Source of the DNA: an uncultured Methylococcaceae bacterium
Lineage (GTDB): Bacteria > Pseudomonadota > Gammaproteobacteria > Methylococcales > Methylococcaceae
Length of the DNA: 36,920 nucleotides
Assembly: GCA_903911305.1 (NCBI GenBank)
Contig: CAIWDB010000243.1
Coordinates: 1 to 36,920, forward strand
Reading direction: 5' to 3'
Below are positions 25,084 through 33,438 of this stretch, one piece after another. The first letter of the stretch is position 1, and each line of letters opens with the position of its first letter. Below the pieces are notes generated by a model that was not told the origin of the DNA, ran no database searches, and saw nothing but the letters and a program-made list of their open reading frames with translations. The translations under genes and the position numbers were made by a program.

Positions 25084-26565
25084 TTACTCCCGGTCAGTCA
25101 ACACCAAGGCAGGGCGCTTTTCGTCCTTGCCGATGGTCAGTAAATCCCAAATCAACAAGCCCAAGCCGCCAATCGTGACCAAGCCAAACAGTGTCCTCCA
25201 TACCATTGCTTCACGAAACCACGGGTGGCTTTGGGCGGCAAAGTAGGCATTCCAAGTCGAACCTTGCATGGCCCGTTCAATGAAAGCTTGTTCATAACCG
25301 GCAATCAGCAAAGCGACTGTCATGCCCAACACGCCGAGGTTGAGCAAAGCAATCGACCATTTCCACTTCCAGCCATTATCAGACAAGTCTCCACTCATCC
25401 ATACATTGCCCCGCCATTTCTGCACGGCTAGATAGAAAAATGCGATATTGATCGTGGCATAGGCACCGAAAAAGGCAATATGACCATGAGAAGCCGACCA
25501 CTGTGTGCCGTGGGTATACAAGTTAATCTGTGGAAGCGTCTGCATGAAACCCCACACACCCGCGCCGATGAAGTTGCCAAAGGTATGGGCGATGATCCAC
25601 GCCATGGCTGGATGGTTAGTGGCTTTAAACTTATGCACCCCTGCATCATAAACCGAATGCACCACCATCGCGACCAGCGGAATCGGTTCCAGAGCAGAGA
25701 AGAATCCACCAATGGAGAACCAGTAATCCGGGGTGCCAATCCAAAAATAATGATGGCCCAGCCCCAGAATGCCGGAGCCAAACATTAACGCCACTTCGAT
25801 ATATAGCCAAGTCTGTACGATCTTGCGGCGTGCGCCGAGCAAATGCATCAGCGACCAAGCCATAATGCAGCCGACCAAGACTTCCCAAGTCGCTTCCACC
25901 CACAGGTGGATGACCCACCACCACCAATATTGGTCAGCGGTGATATTGGTCAGATAGAACATGCCGGCAGTGTACAATCCTGCCAAGGCCACCAAGTCCA
26001 AGGTCAACACGCCCGAAACGCCAGACCAACGGCCTTTGGCAAACGTTGCGGCGACATTGTAGAAAAAGATTAACATGACCACGACGATGCCAATGTCTGC
26101 CCAACGCGGGGCTTCGATGTATTCGCGGCCTTCGTTGATGAACCAAATGCTGGCATCTTTACCCGGCCCGGTCTGGATCAGCAAATACACCAAAACCACC
26201 AAGGTGACCGCAATAGTCAGCACATAAAAACCGATCACGCCAAATTTCAAGCCGGCGATTTCCGTCCCGCTTTCCTCTTCCAAGAACCAATACACCGAGC
26301 CGATGAACCCATATAACAGCCATACTACCATGGCGTTTGTGTGGATCATGCGGTTGACGCTGAAATCCAACCAGCCAAACAAAAAGCCGGGCCAGATGAA
26401 TTGAATCGCTGCCAACAAACCAAATAACAGTTGTGCGAGGAATAGCACCATCGCCACAGTGAAATATTTCGAGGCGAGTTTCTGCCCGCCATTCAAATGC
26501 GGGTTTTCAGTAAAGGCAAATAGGGAAGTCACCTTGCCCGGCAAATTAGAAATAAATGCGCTCAT
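25084..26565 (-). CDS. norB: Nitric oxide reductase large subunit NorB
   Basis: A 493-residue, roughly 12-helix member of the heme-copper oxidase superfamily that reduces two NO to N2O. Ligands are visible: His75 and His362 for heme b, His360 for heme b3, His220, His271 and His272 for the non-heme iron, and Glu224 (HLWVEATWE), the glutamate distinctive of NO reductases. Glu293 (ALEPIPL) is a second conserved acid. The quinol-reductase N-terminal extension is absent, and a cytochrome c partner is encoded just upstream, so this is the cNOR type. Its start lies 2 bases after the norC stop. norQ, norD and norE are not present nearby. Confidence 0.95.
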   Translation of the reverse strand: MSAFISNLPGKVTSLFAFTENPHLNGGQKLASKYFTVAMVLFLAQLLFGLLAAIQFIWPGFLFGWLDFSVNRMIHTNAMVVWLLYGFIGSVYWFLEEESGTEIAGLKFGVIGFYVLTIAVTLVVLVYLLIQTGPGKDASIWFINEGREYIEAPRWADIGIVVVMLIFFYNVAATFAKGRWSGVSGVLTLDLVALAGLYTAGMFYLTNITADQYWWWWVIHLWVEATWEVLVGCIMAWSLMHLLGARRKIVQTWLYIEVALMFGSGILGLGHHYFWIGTPDYWFSIGGFFSALEPIPLVAMVVHSVYDAGVHKFKATNHPAMAWIIAHTFGNFIGAGVWGFMQTLPQINLYTHGTQWSASHGHIAFFGAYATINIAFFYLAVQKWRGNVWMSGDLSDNGWKWKWSIALLNLGVLGMTVALLIAGYEQAFIERAMQGSTWNAYFAAQSHPWFREAMVWRTLFGLVTIGGLGLLIWDLLTIGKDEKRPALVLTDRE

Positions 26566-26567
26566 GG

Positions 26568-27167
26568 CTAGTCCTTGGCGTTGATGGTCTTGAAGTTATT
26601 CGGAAAGCCATTGGTGTCAATGGCCGACATCCATTTCAGGAAGGCGACGATGCCATGGGCTTCTTCATCGGTGATGCCAAGATTGGGCATGACCCGACCG
26701 GACGCATTGGCGCGGGCATTGCCAACCGGGTCTTTCAGGAAGGCCAACATTAAGTTTTCCCGATTTTCCGGGTTGATCCAGTTCGGGTCCAGCCAAGATT
26801 TAGTCAAATCCGGGGCATAGTAAGCGCCATTGCCCAGCAAAGTATGGCAATTCATGCAGTTTTTCGATTGCACCGTCTTCTTGCCTAGCGTAACCAGTTG
26901 CTCGGCTTCCGCTTCGGTAACCACTTTGCCGAATAAGGGCGCTTCCTTGCCGATGACCGGCATGTAACGGTTTTTTTGTGCATCAAAGCGGTAGTCGATT
27001 TCTTGGTTGATGACGCTGTAGGCGCGGACGCGCTCGCCGCCTACGGAAGTTTTCGACAAAGTGTCGAAGGTCAGGAAGATCAGCAGGACAAAAGACCCTG
27101 CCGTCACCCAGATGGCAATTTTTTTCCAGCGGGCTTCGGATGCCCAGTTGGGAGGTTGATGGCTCAT
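26568..27167 (-). CDS. norC: Nitric oxide reductase cytochrome c subunit NorC
   Basis: A 199-residue inner-membrane-anchored cytochrome c. It has one N-terminal helix (about 16-36) and a periplasmic domain with heme site CMNCH (104-108) followed by LLGNGAYYAPDL. Met160 in RVMPNLG is the sixth ligand. NorC takes electrons from periplasmic cytochromes and passes them to NorB. The ATG at 27167 is chosen over a TTG four codons earlier. It has no strong ribosome binding site. norC-norB is a tight operon. Confidence 0.95.
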   Translation of the reverse strand: MSHQPPNWASEARWKKIAIWVTAGSFVLLIFLTFDTLSKTSVGGERVRAYSVINQEIDYRFDAQKNRYMPVIGKEAPLFGKVVTEAEAEQLVTLGKKTVQSKNCMNCHTLLGNGAYYAPDLTKSWLDPNWINPENRENLMLAFLKDPVGNARANASGRVMPNLGITDEEAHGIVAFLKWMSAIDTNGFPNNFKTINAKD

Positions 27168-27203
27168 AGTATATTTCAAATGAATTTTTAGTGGAAAGAG
27201 CGA

Positions 27204-27240
27204 AACCTGACTACAAATTTTACATTTACATAGTCAGGTT
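27204..27240 (-). promoter_or_regulatory. 10-bp inverted repeat in the norCB leader
   Basis: AACCTGACTA (27204-27213) and TAGTCAGGTT (27231-27240) are perfect inverted complements separated by 17 AT-rich bases. The dyad lies 37 bases before the norC start and downstream of the proposed promoter, so it would be in the mRNA leader. It may be a regulator site or an RNA hairpin. It does not match the NorR, NsrR or Dnr/FNR consensus as I know them. Confidence 0.5.
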
Positions 27241-27283
27241 AAATGTTTAGGAGGGTGATTCGATCACGCTTTAACAGGTAAGT

Positions 27284-27313
27284 ATTATACAACTTATAAG
27301 CGAAGTGAGGCAA
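27284..27313 (-). promoter_or_regulatory. Putative sigma-70 promoter of norCB
   Basis: On the minus strand a perfect TATAAT (27289-27284) has TTGCCT (4 of 6) 18 bases upstream (27313-27308). Its transcript would begin about 110 bases before norC and include the 10-bp dyad. Confidence 0.4.
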
Positions 27314-27388
27314 TTGATAGAGGTAGCTGGGGCCATCCTATAGGGGGTTGATGTTTAGATTCGCCAGCAATTAATTGAAGTTACGCGA

Positions 27389-27440
27389 GGAGCGTCAAAT
27401 TAAGTCCTTCGACTTCGCTCAGGACAGGCTTTGAAACTCC
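27389..27440. repeat. Palindromic repeat, short copy with the 21-base element
   Basis: It starts GGAGCGTCAAA after GTTACGC, as in copy A, and ends with GGCTTTGAAACTCCTC. Between lies the 21-base element at 27406-27426, the exact reverse complement of 20193-20213. It sits in the 336-base spacer between norC and the phosphohexomutase gene, which otherwise holds the norCB promoter and dyad. Confidence 0.75.
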
Positions 27441-27503
27441 TCGTCGAAATGAGGGTATTTTAAGTCTTGGCTGAAACAACTTGCCAATCAGGTAATGAAA
27501 TGC

Positions 27504-29237
27504 CTAATTGACTAGACGCTCCAAGCCTCTCAATAGGCCATCAGGCTCGGCAATGGCAACTCTTACAATGGTTTCGGCGCGTTCAACCGTATTGGAGACG
27601 GCGTAAATACGCAACTCGTCGGCATTGCCCGATGGTCGGATATGGGCCACGTCGCCGTTATCAAAGTAGATTCTCACACCGTCTAAATAATTAATGCGGA
27701 TGATGTTGCCAAACCCCATGCCCGAACTGAAAAAACCGACTAGCTCGTTGGATATGGCTGCGGCAGATTGGATTGCCGAATCGACACTTGGCAGTCGGGT
27801 GTCATGCTCGTCGAAAAATTCGGTTCCACTCGTACCAAACCTCACGTCAATCACCCTCTCGTCTGCGAGAGAAAAACGTTTGATAATTTTCTGGCTGCGT
27901 GGTCGAGGGAATGCCTTTAGCAAGGCTGAACGGCTATGGCGACTCGGTAACTGATCGAATAACTGGCCTAGTGACAAGCCTTTTTCTTTGGCTGCATAAA
28001 GCACCGCGAGTATGGGCAATAAGGCATCACGGGTGGGTAATGCGGTCAACGAGCGCCCGTTTCGGATGATCGTGGAGGCAGTCAGAAATCCGCCGTTGGC
28101 TTCAAAACCACACACTGCTTGTTTGCCAGAAGCGAGTGCCTTTTCCATGCCAGTGACCACGAAGGGAGAGCCAATTCGGGTCTTTGGGGCAACCATGCTC
28201 CGCAGTGCACTGATGTCAATTGCATCGTTGCAACTGATCGGGACAACTACGGCATCGGCTCCAAGAAACTCCGAAGTAATCATGCCGACTAGATCGCCCC
28301 CAAAGAATCGCACCTTGCCAGCTTCAACCCCCAGTATCATCGGGCGGTCGGAATCCCCATCGGTGGAAATGACGGCATCAATCTTTTCATTTTGAGTAAT
28401 GGCTTCATCGTGCAAGCGTTGAATGGATTCTAGCTGGGCTTGGCCCATGTTTTCGGTGTCGATGGGTATGAAGGTTTCACTACGACCGACCGTCATTACC
28501 TCAGCCCCAAGTTTTTCCAGTATGACCTTGACGAGGTCGCGGCCGACAGCAGAATGTTGATACATCAGCAATCGCATTCCGTTTAATGAATCGCCCCCAA
28601 AAAAATCGACATAGCGACGAACATAGGCATCAGAGCCAGAACGGTCCTCTTGCATGAGTTCACAATGGCCTGATTTTAAACGTCCATTTTCATCAAATAA
28701 CGAGTCGGCAAAAGCTTGGGCATACAATGTTTGCCGGATTTCTTTGACTTTATCTTGAATGGGTCCTTCGTGTTCTTTTAAGAGTTCTCCCCGGGATGTG
28801 TTGGTTTTATAGCCGTTGCGGTCAAAGGGAATGTGGCTGCCAGTGACCATAATGCTGCCTTTGCCATGAGTAAAGGCGTAATAAGCTAGGGCCGGAGTCG
28901 GAATTTGACCTAGGTTGACGGGCTTCATTCCTGCATCGCGTATGACTTTTTCGATAACCTGAGCCAATTCCCCCCTGCCGAGTTGCTCGGGTACATAGTG
29001 GCTGGAACTCGGTCGCAAATCAAAGCCATAGTAGAATTCATCGCCCTTGACGATACCTCCCTCATCCAAGGGGAGGGACTGTAGATATTCCAACTCAGCG
29101 AGGGCGTTGATATAGACTTCCAATTGAGTGAGGTGGATGACTTCGCCCCGCCTGCCACTGGTGCCATATTTTAGTTCTTGTGGTTCGTAGCAAAGCTTTG
29201 AACCAAGATTTTCGGTTAGAGGTGGATTATGCTTCAT
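27504..29237 (-). CDS. Alpha-D-phosphohexomutase superfamily protein, atypical motifs
   Basis: A 577-residue, four-domain phosphosugar mutase. The signatures are present but altered. The N-terminal KYGTSGRRGE is near residue 23. The phosphoserine loop TGSHIP (132-137, Ser134) stands for the usual TASHNP. The metal site is TDGDSDRP (292-299). The sugar loop GFEANGG (377-383) stands for GEMSGH or GEPSGH. The phosphate loop RPSGNADELR (534-543) stands for RPSGTEP. It is longer than typical phosphomannomutase/phosphoglucomutase (about 460). Substrate specificity therefore cannot be read off. The altered GFEANGG loop suggests an unusual sugar phosphate. The start lies 7 bases after the lpxH stop, so the two are one transcript. 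Confidence 0.82.
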   Translation of the reverse strand: MKHNPPLTENLGSKLCYEPQELKYGTSGRRGEVIHLTQLEVYINALAELEYLQSLPLDEGGIVKGDEFYYGFDLRPSSSHYVPEQLGRGELAQVIEKVIRDAGMKPVNLGQIPTPALAYYAFTHGKGSIMVTGSHIPFDRNGYKTNTSRGELLKEHEGPIQDKVKEIRQTLYAQAFADSLFDENGRLKSGHCELMQEDRSGSDAYVRRYVDFFGGDSLNGMRLLMYQHSAVGRDLVKVILEKLGAEVMTVGRSETFIPIDTENMGQAQLESIQRLHDEAITQNEKIDAVISTDGDSDRPMILGVEAGKVRFFGGDLVGMITSEFLGADAVVVPISCNDAIDISALRSMVAPKTRIGSPFVVTGMEKALASGKQAVCGFEANGGFLTASTIIRNGRSLTALPTRDALLPILAVLYAAKEKGLSLGQLFDQLPSRHSRSALLKAFPRPRSQKIIKRFSLADERVIDVRFGTSGTEFFDEHDTRLPSVDSAIQSAAAISNELVGFFSSGMGFGNIIRINYLDGVRIYFDNGDVAHIRPSGNADELRIYAVSNTVERAETIVRVAIAEPDGLLRGLERLVN

Positions 29238-29244
29238 GATAATT

Positions 29245-29973
29245 TCACTCTATGATTTCGATAGCCCAATCACCCTCTGCATTCCAACTGAGCAATTGAC
29301 CTGTTGACTTCCATTCCGCCAACACAAAACGACGGGTGGGTTTGTCATCGACGCTCAACTCATGGACTGCCGGACGATGAGTGTGACCGTGGATTAGTAT
29401 TGACACATGATGATTGCGCAGGGTTTCGATAACCGCTTGCGGATTGGCATCCATGATTTCACGGGTCTTCTTTCCTTTGTCCAAACCGCTTTTTAACCGA
29501 TACCATCGGGCATACCATTGACGGATAAAAAGCGGTTTGGACAAAGCATTGTTTTTCCATTCCATGGCGCGGACACGGGTTCTCGCGGCTTGGTAAAGTA
29601 CATCGTCGGTGCAAAGCAAATCACCGTGTGTGATGACAGCAGGTGTGCCATAAAGATTGATGACGGAATAATCACCTAACAAGCTTACGCCGGTTTCCTT
29701 GGAAAAGCCTTCACCGGTTAAAAAATCACGGTTGCCATGTTGGAAAAATACTTCAGTGCCTGAGTCTACCAGTCGTTTAAGCGAAGTTTTGACTTCTCGG
29801 TTGGGGGAAGAATTGTCGTCATCGCCAATATAGGCATCGAATAAATCGCCGAGGATATACAAGCGCTCCGCTGCCTTTGCCCGAGTTTCGAGAAATGCCA
29901 AGAATAGGCGCGTGGTTTCAGGGCGGGTTGCTGACAGATGAAGATCGGAGATAAAGAGCGTTTCGGCGGGCAT
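29245..29973 (-). CDS. lpxH: UDP-2,3-diacylglucosamine diphosphatase
   Basis: A 242-residue two-manganese phosphoesterase that cleaves UDP-2,3-diacylglucosamine to lipid X in lipid A synthesis, at the cytoplasmic face of the inner membrane. The metallophosphatase motifs are complete: Asp10 and His12 (SDLHL), Asp43 (LGDLFD), Asn81 with Arg82 and Asp83 (GNRDFL), His116 (THGD), and His195, His197 and His199 (HGHTH). Length is normal for LpxH. The neighbouring cyclophilin gene upstream reproduces the ppiB-lpxH pair of enterobacteria. The ribosome binding site is weak. Confidence 0.96.
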   Translation of the reverse strand: MPAETLFISDLHLSATRPETTRLFLAFLETRAKAAERLYILGDLFDAYIGDDDNSSPNREVKTSLKRLVDSGTEVFFQHGNRDFLTGEGFSKETGVSLLGDYSVINLYGTPAVITHGDLLCTDDVLYQAARTRVRAMEWKNNALSKPLFIRQWYARWYRLKSGLDKGKKTREIMDANPQAVIETLRNHHVSILIHGHTHRPAVHELSVDDKPTRRFVLAEWKSTGQLLSWNAEGDWAIEIIE

Positions 29974-30013
29974 CTGTGGGTGGGAGTAAGCAAGGGGTTG
30001 GGCGACGATGCAT

Positions 30014-30038
30014 AAGGCGGCGCAACAAACGCCGCCTT
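30014..30038 (-). terminator. Stem-loop between cyclophilin gene and lpxH
   Basis: The perfect stem AAGGCGGCG / CGCCGCCTT with loop CAACAAA lies 12 bases after the cyclophilin stop. Only a TT follows the stem on the minus strand, so it is a weak terminator or attenuating hairpin. Confidence 0.6.
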
Positions 30039-30050
30039 CGGAATCAGATT

Positions 30051-30662
30051 TTATTCGCTGACCACGGTGGCCTTGGTGATCACAATGGGGGTTTTGGGGA
30101 CATCGGAGCCAAACGGGCCGCCTGAACCCGTTGGAATCTTGCCAAAGCCATCAACCACGTCCATGCCTTCAACGACTTCCCCAAACACAGCATATCCCCA
30201 ACCTTTGGGCGTGGGATTGGTGTGATTTAGGAATGCATTGTCAATGAAATTAATGAAAAATTGTGCCGTTGCCGAATTCGGGTCGCTGGTGCGGGCCATG
30301 GCGATGCTTCCGCGCTTGTTCAGCAGACCATTGTCAGCCTCGTTTTTAATGGCTTCATGGGCGGGCTTTTGCTTAAAGTCGCTTGTGAAGCCTCCGCCTT
30401 GAGCCATAAAACCGGGAATGATACGATGGAAAATCGTGCCGTCGTAGAAGCCCTCTTTCACATAAGTCAAAAAGTTTGCCACACTGACAGGCGCTTTCGC
30501 CTTATCCAGTTGAACGACAAAATTGCCTTGAGTTGTTTCAAATTTTACTTGTATGGAATGTTCGGTCATTTTTTTGGGTGCCTTGTGGGCTTTCGCCGCC
30601 ATTGAGACGTCAGTGAAAGCCATTAAAAAAAGGGAAATGAAAAGGCTAGTCAGCAATCGCAT
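30051..30662 (-). CDS. Periplasmic peptidylprolyl isomerase, cyclophilin type
   Basis: A 203-residue cyclophilin with an N-terminal signal peptide (cut near VSMA, about residue 22) and a Lys-rich linker, so it acts in the periplasm like E. coli PpiA. The catalytic fold shows FHRIIPGFMAQGGG (active-site Arg), GSIAMART and SATAQFFINF (Gln, Phe), and YAVFGEVVEGMDVVD. It catalyses cis-trans isomerisation of prolyl bonds during protein folding. AAGGA lies 9 bases before the ATG. It is upstream of lpxH, separated by a stem-loop. Confidence 0.93.
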   Translation of the reverse strand: MRLLTSLFISLFLMAFTDVSMAAKAHKAPKKMTEHSIQVKFETTQGNFVVQLDKAKAPVSVANFLTYVKEGFYDGTIFHRIIPGFMAQGGGFTSDFKQKPAHEAIKNEADNGLLNKRGSIAMARTSDPNSATAQFFINFIDNAFLNHTNPTPKGWGYAVFGEVVEGMDVVDGFGKIPTGSGGPFGSDVPKTPIVITKATVVSE

Positions 30663-30794
30663 GATGGTATTTCCTTGATGCTCTCTAAAAAGATGGGTAA
30701 TCGTTAGAACCCGTTCGCAACAACCCCCATTTTAATTCAAATGGTGTATTGGGTCGAGTCAAGCCTGATTTGCGACGGCTTTGTTTGATAAGGT

Positions 30795-31133
30795 TCACCC
30801 CGGTGGCCAATGCATTCGGCGTCCGCCCATCAGGTGTAGATGCAAGTGATTGACTTCCTGTCCGCCATCGCTTCGACAGTTGATTACGGTACGGTAGCCA
30901 TTGTCGGCTATGCCTTCCTGCACTGCAATCAAGCGGGTCGCAAGAAGCAGTTCCCCGGCCAAGGCTCTGTCTTCCAGGTCGTCAAGTGTGGCGATATGTT
31001 GTTTTGGTATGATCAAAATATGGGTTGGCGCTTGTGGCCTAATGTCTCGAAATGCGAGCAAAAGATCATTTTCATAAACCACCGACGGTTTAATTTCGCC
31101 GGTGACCATCTTGCAAAATAAGCAGTCGGTCAT
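30795..31133 (-). CDS. HIT family (HinT-like) nucleotide-binding protein
   Basis: A 112-residue histidine-triad protein with the catalytic HLHLHL at 96-101 and the upstream NCRSDGGQEVNHLHLH block. The paired Cys4/Cys7 (CLFC) and His48 region resembles the HinT zinc site. HinT enzymes hydrolyse nucleoside phosphoramidates and acyl-adenylates in the cytoplasm. The physiological substrate is not inferable. AAGGAA stands about 9 bases before the ATG. It appears to be the first gene of a loose minus-strand group with the cyclophilin and lpxH. Confidence 0.94.
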   Translation of the reverse strand: MTDCLFCKMVTGEIKPSVVYENDLLLAFRDIRPQAPTHILIIPKQHIATLDDLEDRALAGELLLATRLIAVQEGIADNGYRTVINCRSDGGQEVNHLHLHLMGGRRMHWPPG

Positions 31134-31378
31134 TAGTGTGTTCCTTGAAACCTAAAGATTGGGAAATAGTTTGGTCAGAGAAGTTGGTCAATAACGCAGA
31201 ATTAATTCTCTATGAATTGTAATGCTATGCGTAGTAAGATCAAGCCACTTGCTCAAGGTTCGGTCAATTTTACCAAAAGTTTCGTCTAGCCATGGCAATT
31301 TACTATGGAAACGGCTATGCGCTCATGACAGGGTCTAACCATAAGCATACCCTTGTTCATTTTCTTAAGTAGGATTTT

Positions 31379-31777
31379 ATGAACTTTGAAATCAGTGTAA
31401 ATAGAATACTTTATCCATTCATGGCGTTTATTTTCATCATGACTGGCTGTATGTTTCAAAAGCCAGACTATGTGAAAGTGATAACAGCGACAGAATTAAA
31501 CCAACTGATGAAAAATCAGGACATATTCCTTGTTGATGTACACACACCAGAGCAGCAGCATATAAAAGGCACTGACCTATTTATCCCTTACAATGAAATA
31601 GATAAATATCAAAACAAATTGCCTAAAGATAAGAACACAGCCATCTATTTGTATTGCGAGGCTGGACCTATGGGCAATGCCGCTGCCAGGTCGCTTTATG
31701 AATTAGGTTACCATAACTTGACTAATCTTGAAGGCGGGGAAAAGGCATGGAGACAAGCCGGTTTTAGTCTTGAGTAA
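31379..31777 (+). CDS. Rhodanese-domain lipoprotein
   Basis: A 132-residue protein. The N-terminal hydrophobic segment ends in the lipobox MTGC with lipidated Cys24, and residue +2 is Met, which favours the outer membrane. A single rhodanese domain follows (about 33-130), with active-site Cys93 in LYCEAGPMGNAAA and the closing EGGEKAWRQAGF. Such lipoproteins transfer or bind persulfide sulfur in the periplasm. The substrate is unknown. TAGGA lies 7 bases before the ATG. It is monocistronic, between a minus-strand and a convergent gene. Confidence 0.88.
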   Translation: MNFEISVNRILYPFMAFIFIMTGCMFQKPDYVKVITATELNQLMKNQDIFLVDVHTPEQQHIKGTDLFIPYNEIDKYQNKLPKDKNTAIYLYCEAGPMGNAAARSLYELGYHNLTNLEGGEKAWRQAGFSLE

Positions 31778-31785
31778 GTGACTTA

Positions 31786-31810
31786 GGCTTTGACGCTTCC
31801 GTTTCGCTAG
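31786..31810. repeat. Fragment of the palindromic repeat family
   Basis: GGCTTTGACGCTTCCGTTTCG resembles the right arm and flank of copy B (GCTTTGCCGCTCCGGTTTCG). It lies just after the rhodanese gene stop. It is short and degenerate. Confidence 0.4.
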
Positions 31811-31904
31811 AAAATAAGCGACGGTTGCATCCGTGAACATCAGTAAGTCACATACAAACCCTGTCAGCCAACATGGATCATCAACGTTGAGTCAATGAGT
31901 CAAT

Positions 31905-32645
31905 TTACAACCTATATTTGCCACCAGCCTCATCCAACAACCTTTTTTGTGCTGTGAAGTGGCGGTCGATATAGCCGAGATCAAAACGTTCATGACGGGT
32001 CTGTTCAGCGACTTGCATGATGAGTTCTTGATTAAGCATGGTTAACGGCTTGCCGGATGACATGGCGAGAAGTTGAGTTTGGGCCGCACGTTCCACGAAA
32101 TACAAGTCGTCCCACGCTTGGGCTATCGTGGGTGCGGCGGTGATGATTCCGTGATTCCCCAGAAACAGCAGTTCCGCATCGCCAAGCACAGAGTCCATCC
32201 GTTCTCCCACTGAATCCGACAGTGCCACACCGTCATATTCAGTGTCGTATGCAACCCGTCCATAAAAACGACAGGTGGTGTGTAACGCCCACTCTAAACG
32301 CCCGCCAGAAATCATGGTCAGTGCCGTCGCATAAGGTTGATGAGTATGCATAAGCACTTTGGCCCGAGGGGAAAGCCGATGAATGGGGGCGTGGATGTGT
32401 TGTGCCGATGCGGCGGGTTCGCCCTTACCCTTTACAACCTTTCCTTCGAAATCGCAGACAATCAAGTTGGATGCGGTAATTTCGGAGAAATGAAGGCCAA
32501 ATGGATTGACTAAAAAGTGCTGGCCGTCGGGTAGCACAGCGGAAAAGTGGTTGGCGATGCCTTCATGTAAATTGTAGGTGACGGCCAGATGAAAGCTTGC
32601 CGCCAAGTCTATGCGGAGTTCTTGCTCGTTTGGCAGTGTTGACAT
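31905..32645 (-). CDS. Class II aldolase/adducin family protein
   Basis: A 246-residue protein of the class II (zinc) aldolase/adducin family, which includes fuculose- and ribulose-phosphate aldolases and 3-oxo-tetronate 4-phosphate decarboxylase. It has the catalytic Glu76 (KGEPAAS), zinc ligands His100 and His102 (MHTHQPYATAL), and a third His in GNHGIITA (about 163-165). The substrate is not predictable from the sequence, and no sugar kinase is nearby. AGGAG is well placed before the ATG. It is convergent with the rhodanese gene. Confidence 0.9.
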   Translation of the reverse strand: MSTLPNEQELRIDLAASFHLAVTYNLHEGIANHFSAVLPDGQHFLVNPFGLHFSEITASNLIVCDFEGKVVKGKGEPAASAQHIHAPIHRLSPRAKVLMHTHQPYATALTMISGGRLEWALHTTCRFYGRVAYDTEYDGVALSDSVGERMDSVLGDAELLFLGNHGIITAAPTIAQAWDDLYFVERAAQTQLLAMSSGKPLTMLNQELIMQVAEQTRHERFDLGYIDRHFTAQKRLLDEAGGKYRL

Positions 32646-32956
32646 GGTGACTCCTGGCGCTTAAACGCCTATGCAATGAAAAATCAGTAAAATAAGACAT
32701 TAAACCATTGTATAGATAGTCTTCATTTCAATCCAATTTACAAAATAGGTTATTTGTCAAAACATAGGGTCTTTTTATGGTCTAATTGTTACCTTATCTC
32801 TAAATCTATTGGTTGATCATCAATTGTGCCGCTTTTACCACTTCTCTTGTTTTTAAGTTAACCATTAATTTCTGCAACGGCTTCTTGCGTAGCCGTTAGA
32901 TCGCCTTCAAAATAAATCGAAACGGAAATGACTATTGCCTAAGCTGGGGGCGGTTT
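32646..32956. other. Intergenic region between aldolase and uspA genes
   Basis: A 311-base divergent spacer. It holds the near-palindrome TTGAT-C-ATCAA at 32813-32823 and a perfect hairpin, AACGGCT / AGCCGTT (32876-32897, loop TCTTGCGT), 60 bases before uspA. No gene is recognised. The hairpin would fall in the uspA leader if transcription starts upstream of it. Confidence 0.5.
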
Positions 32957-33415
32957 ATGAAAATATTGGTTGCAACTGACGGAAGTGTCGATGCTGTGGA
33001 AGCAGCACGTGTGGCGTTTGAACTGTTCAAAGAAGTCGCCAGCATAGTGTTAGTGACTGTTGTTCAAGATTACGAAAACCCATTGGAGATGTCAGGGGGC
33101 TTTGAAGGGCCATTGGTGACACCCGAACAAGCTGAGGAGGAATGCCAACATCAAGTAACTGAGGGTCGACAAGCACTTGAACACACCAAAGCGGTATTGG
33201 GGCGAGATGCGGAACTCCTTCTTTTACCAACGGATACAAGCCCAGGCCATGCCATTGTTGACATTGCAAAAGAATTGCAACCCGATTTGATTGTACTGGG
33301 CAACAGTGGCAAGAGTCTATTCTGGCGGCTTTTTGCCGGTTCAGCGAGTGATTACGTTCTCCATCATACCCCTTGCCCTTTGCTGATGGTACCTAGCCGT
33401 AGCCATCCAAATTAA
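32957..33415 (+). CDS. Universal stress protein (UspA family)
   Basis: A 152-residue protein with the complete ATP-binding Usp motif G-2x-G-9x-G-S at 115-129 (GNSGKSLFWRLFAGS) and the typical N-terminal KILVATDGS. Gly-Asn-Ser and the C-terminal CPLLMVP strand complete the fold. Such proteins are cytoplasmic nucleotide binders induced by starvation or respiratory stress. GGGGGCGG lies upstream of the ATG. The PAS/GGDEF gene begins 23 bases after the stop, so it may be co-transcribed. Confidence 0.94.
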   Translation: MKILVATDGSVDAVEAARVAFELFKEVASIVLVTVVQDYENPLEMSGGFEGPLVTPEQAEEECQHQVTEGRQALEHTKAVLGRDAELLLLPTDTSPGHAIVDIAKELQPDLIVLGNSGKSLFWRLFAGSASDYVLHHTPCPLLMVPSRSHPN

Positions 33416-33438
33416 AAGTTGGCTGGATTTGGCTCTGG

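Noticed and set aside
25084-26565. NorB considered as a cbb3-type cytochrome oxidase subunit.
   Set aside because: It has the NO-reductase glutamates (Glu224, Glu293) and is preceded by NorC rather than by CcoO/CcoP-type subunits.
31198-31209. Perfect 12-bp palindrome AGAATTAATTCT between the HIT and rhodanese genes.
   Set aside because: It is AT-rich and short, with no promoter alignment. It could arise by chance, so it is not listed as a site.
32813-32823. TTGATCATCAA considered as an FNR/Dnr site.
   Set aside because: The half-sites are separated by 1 base instead of 4.
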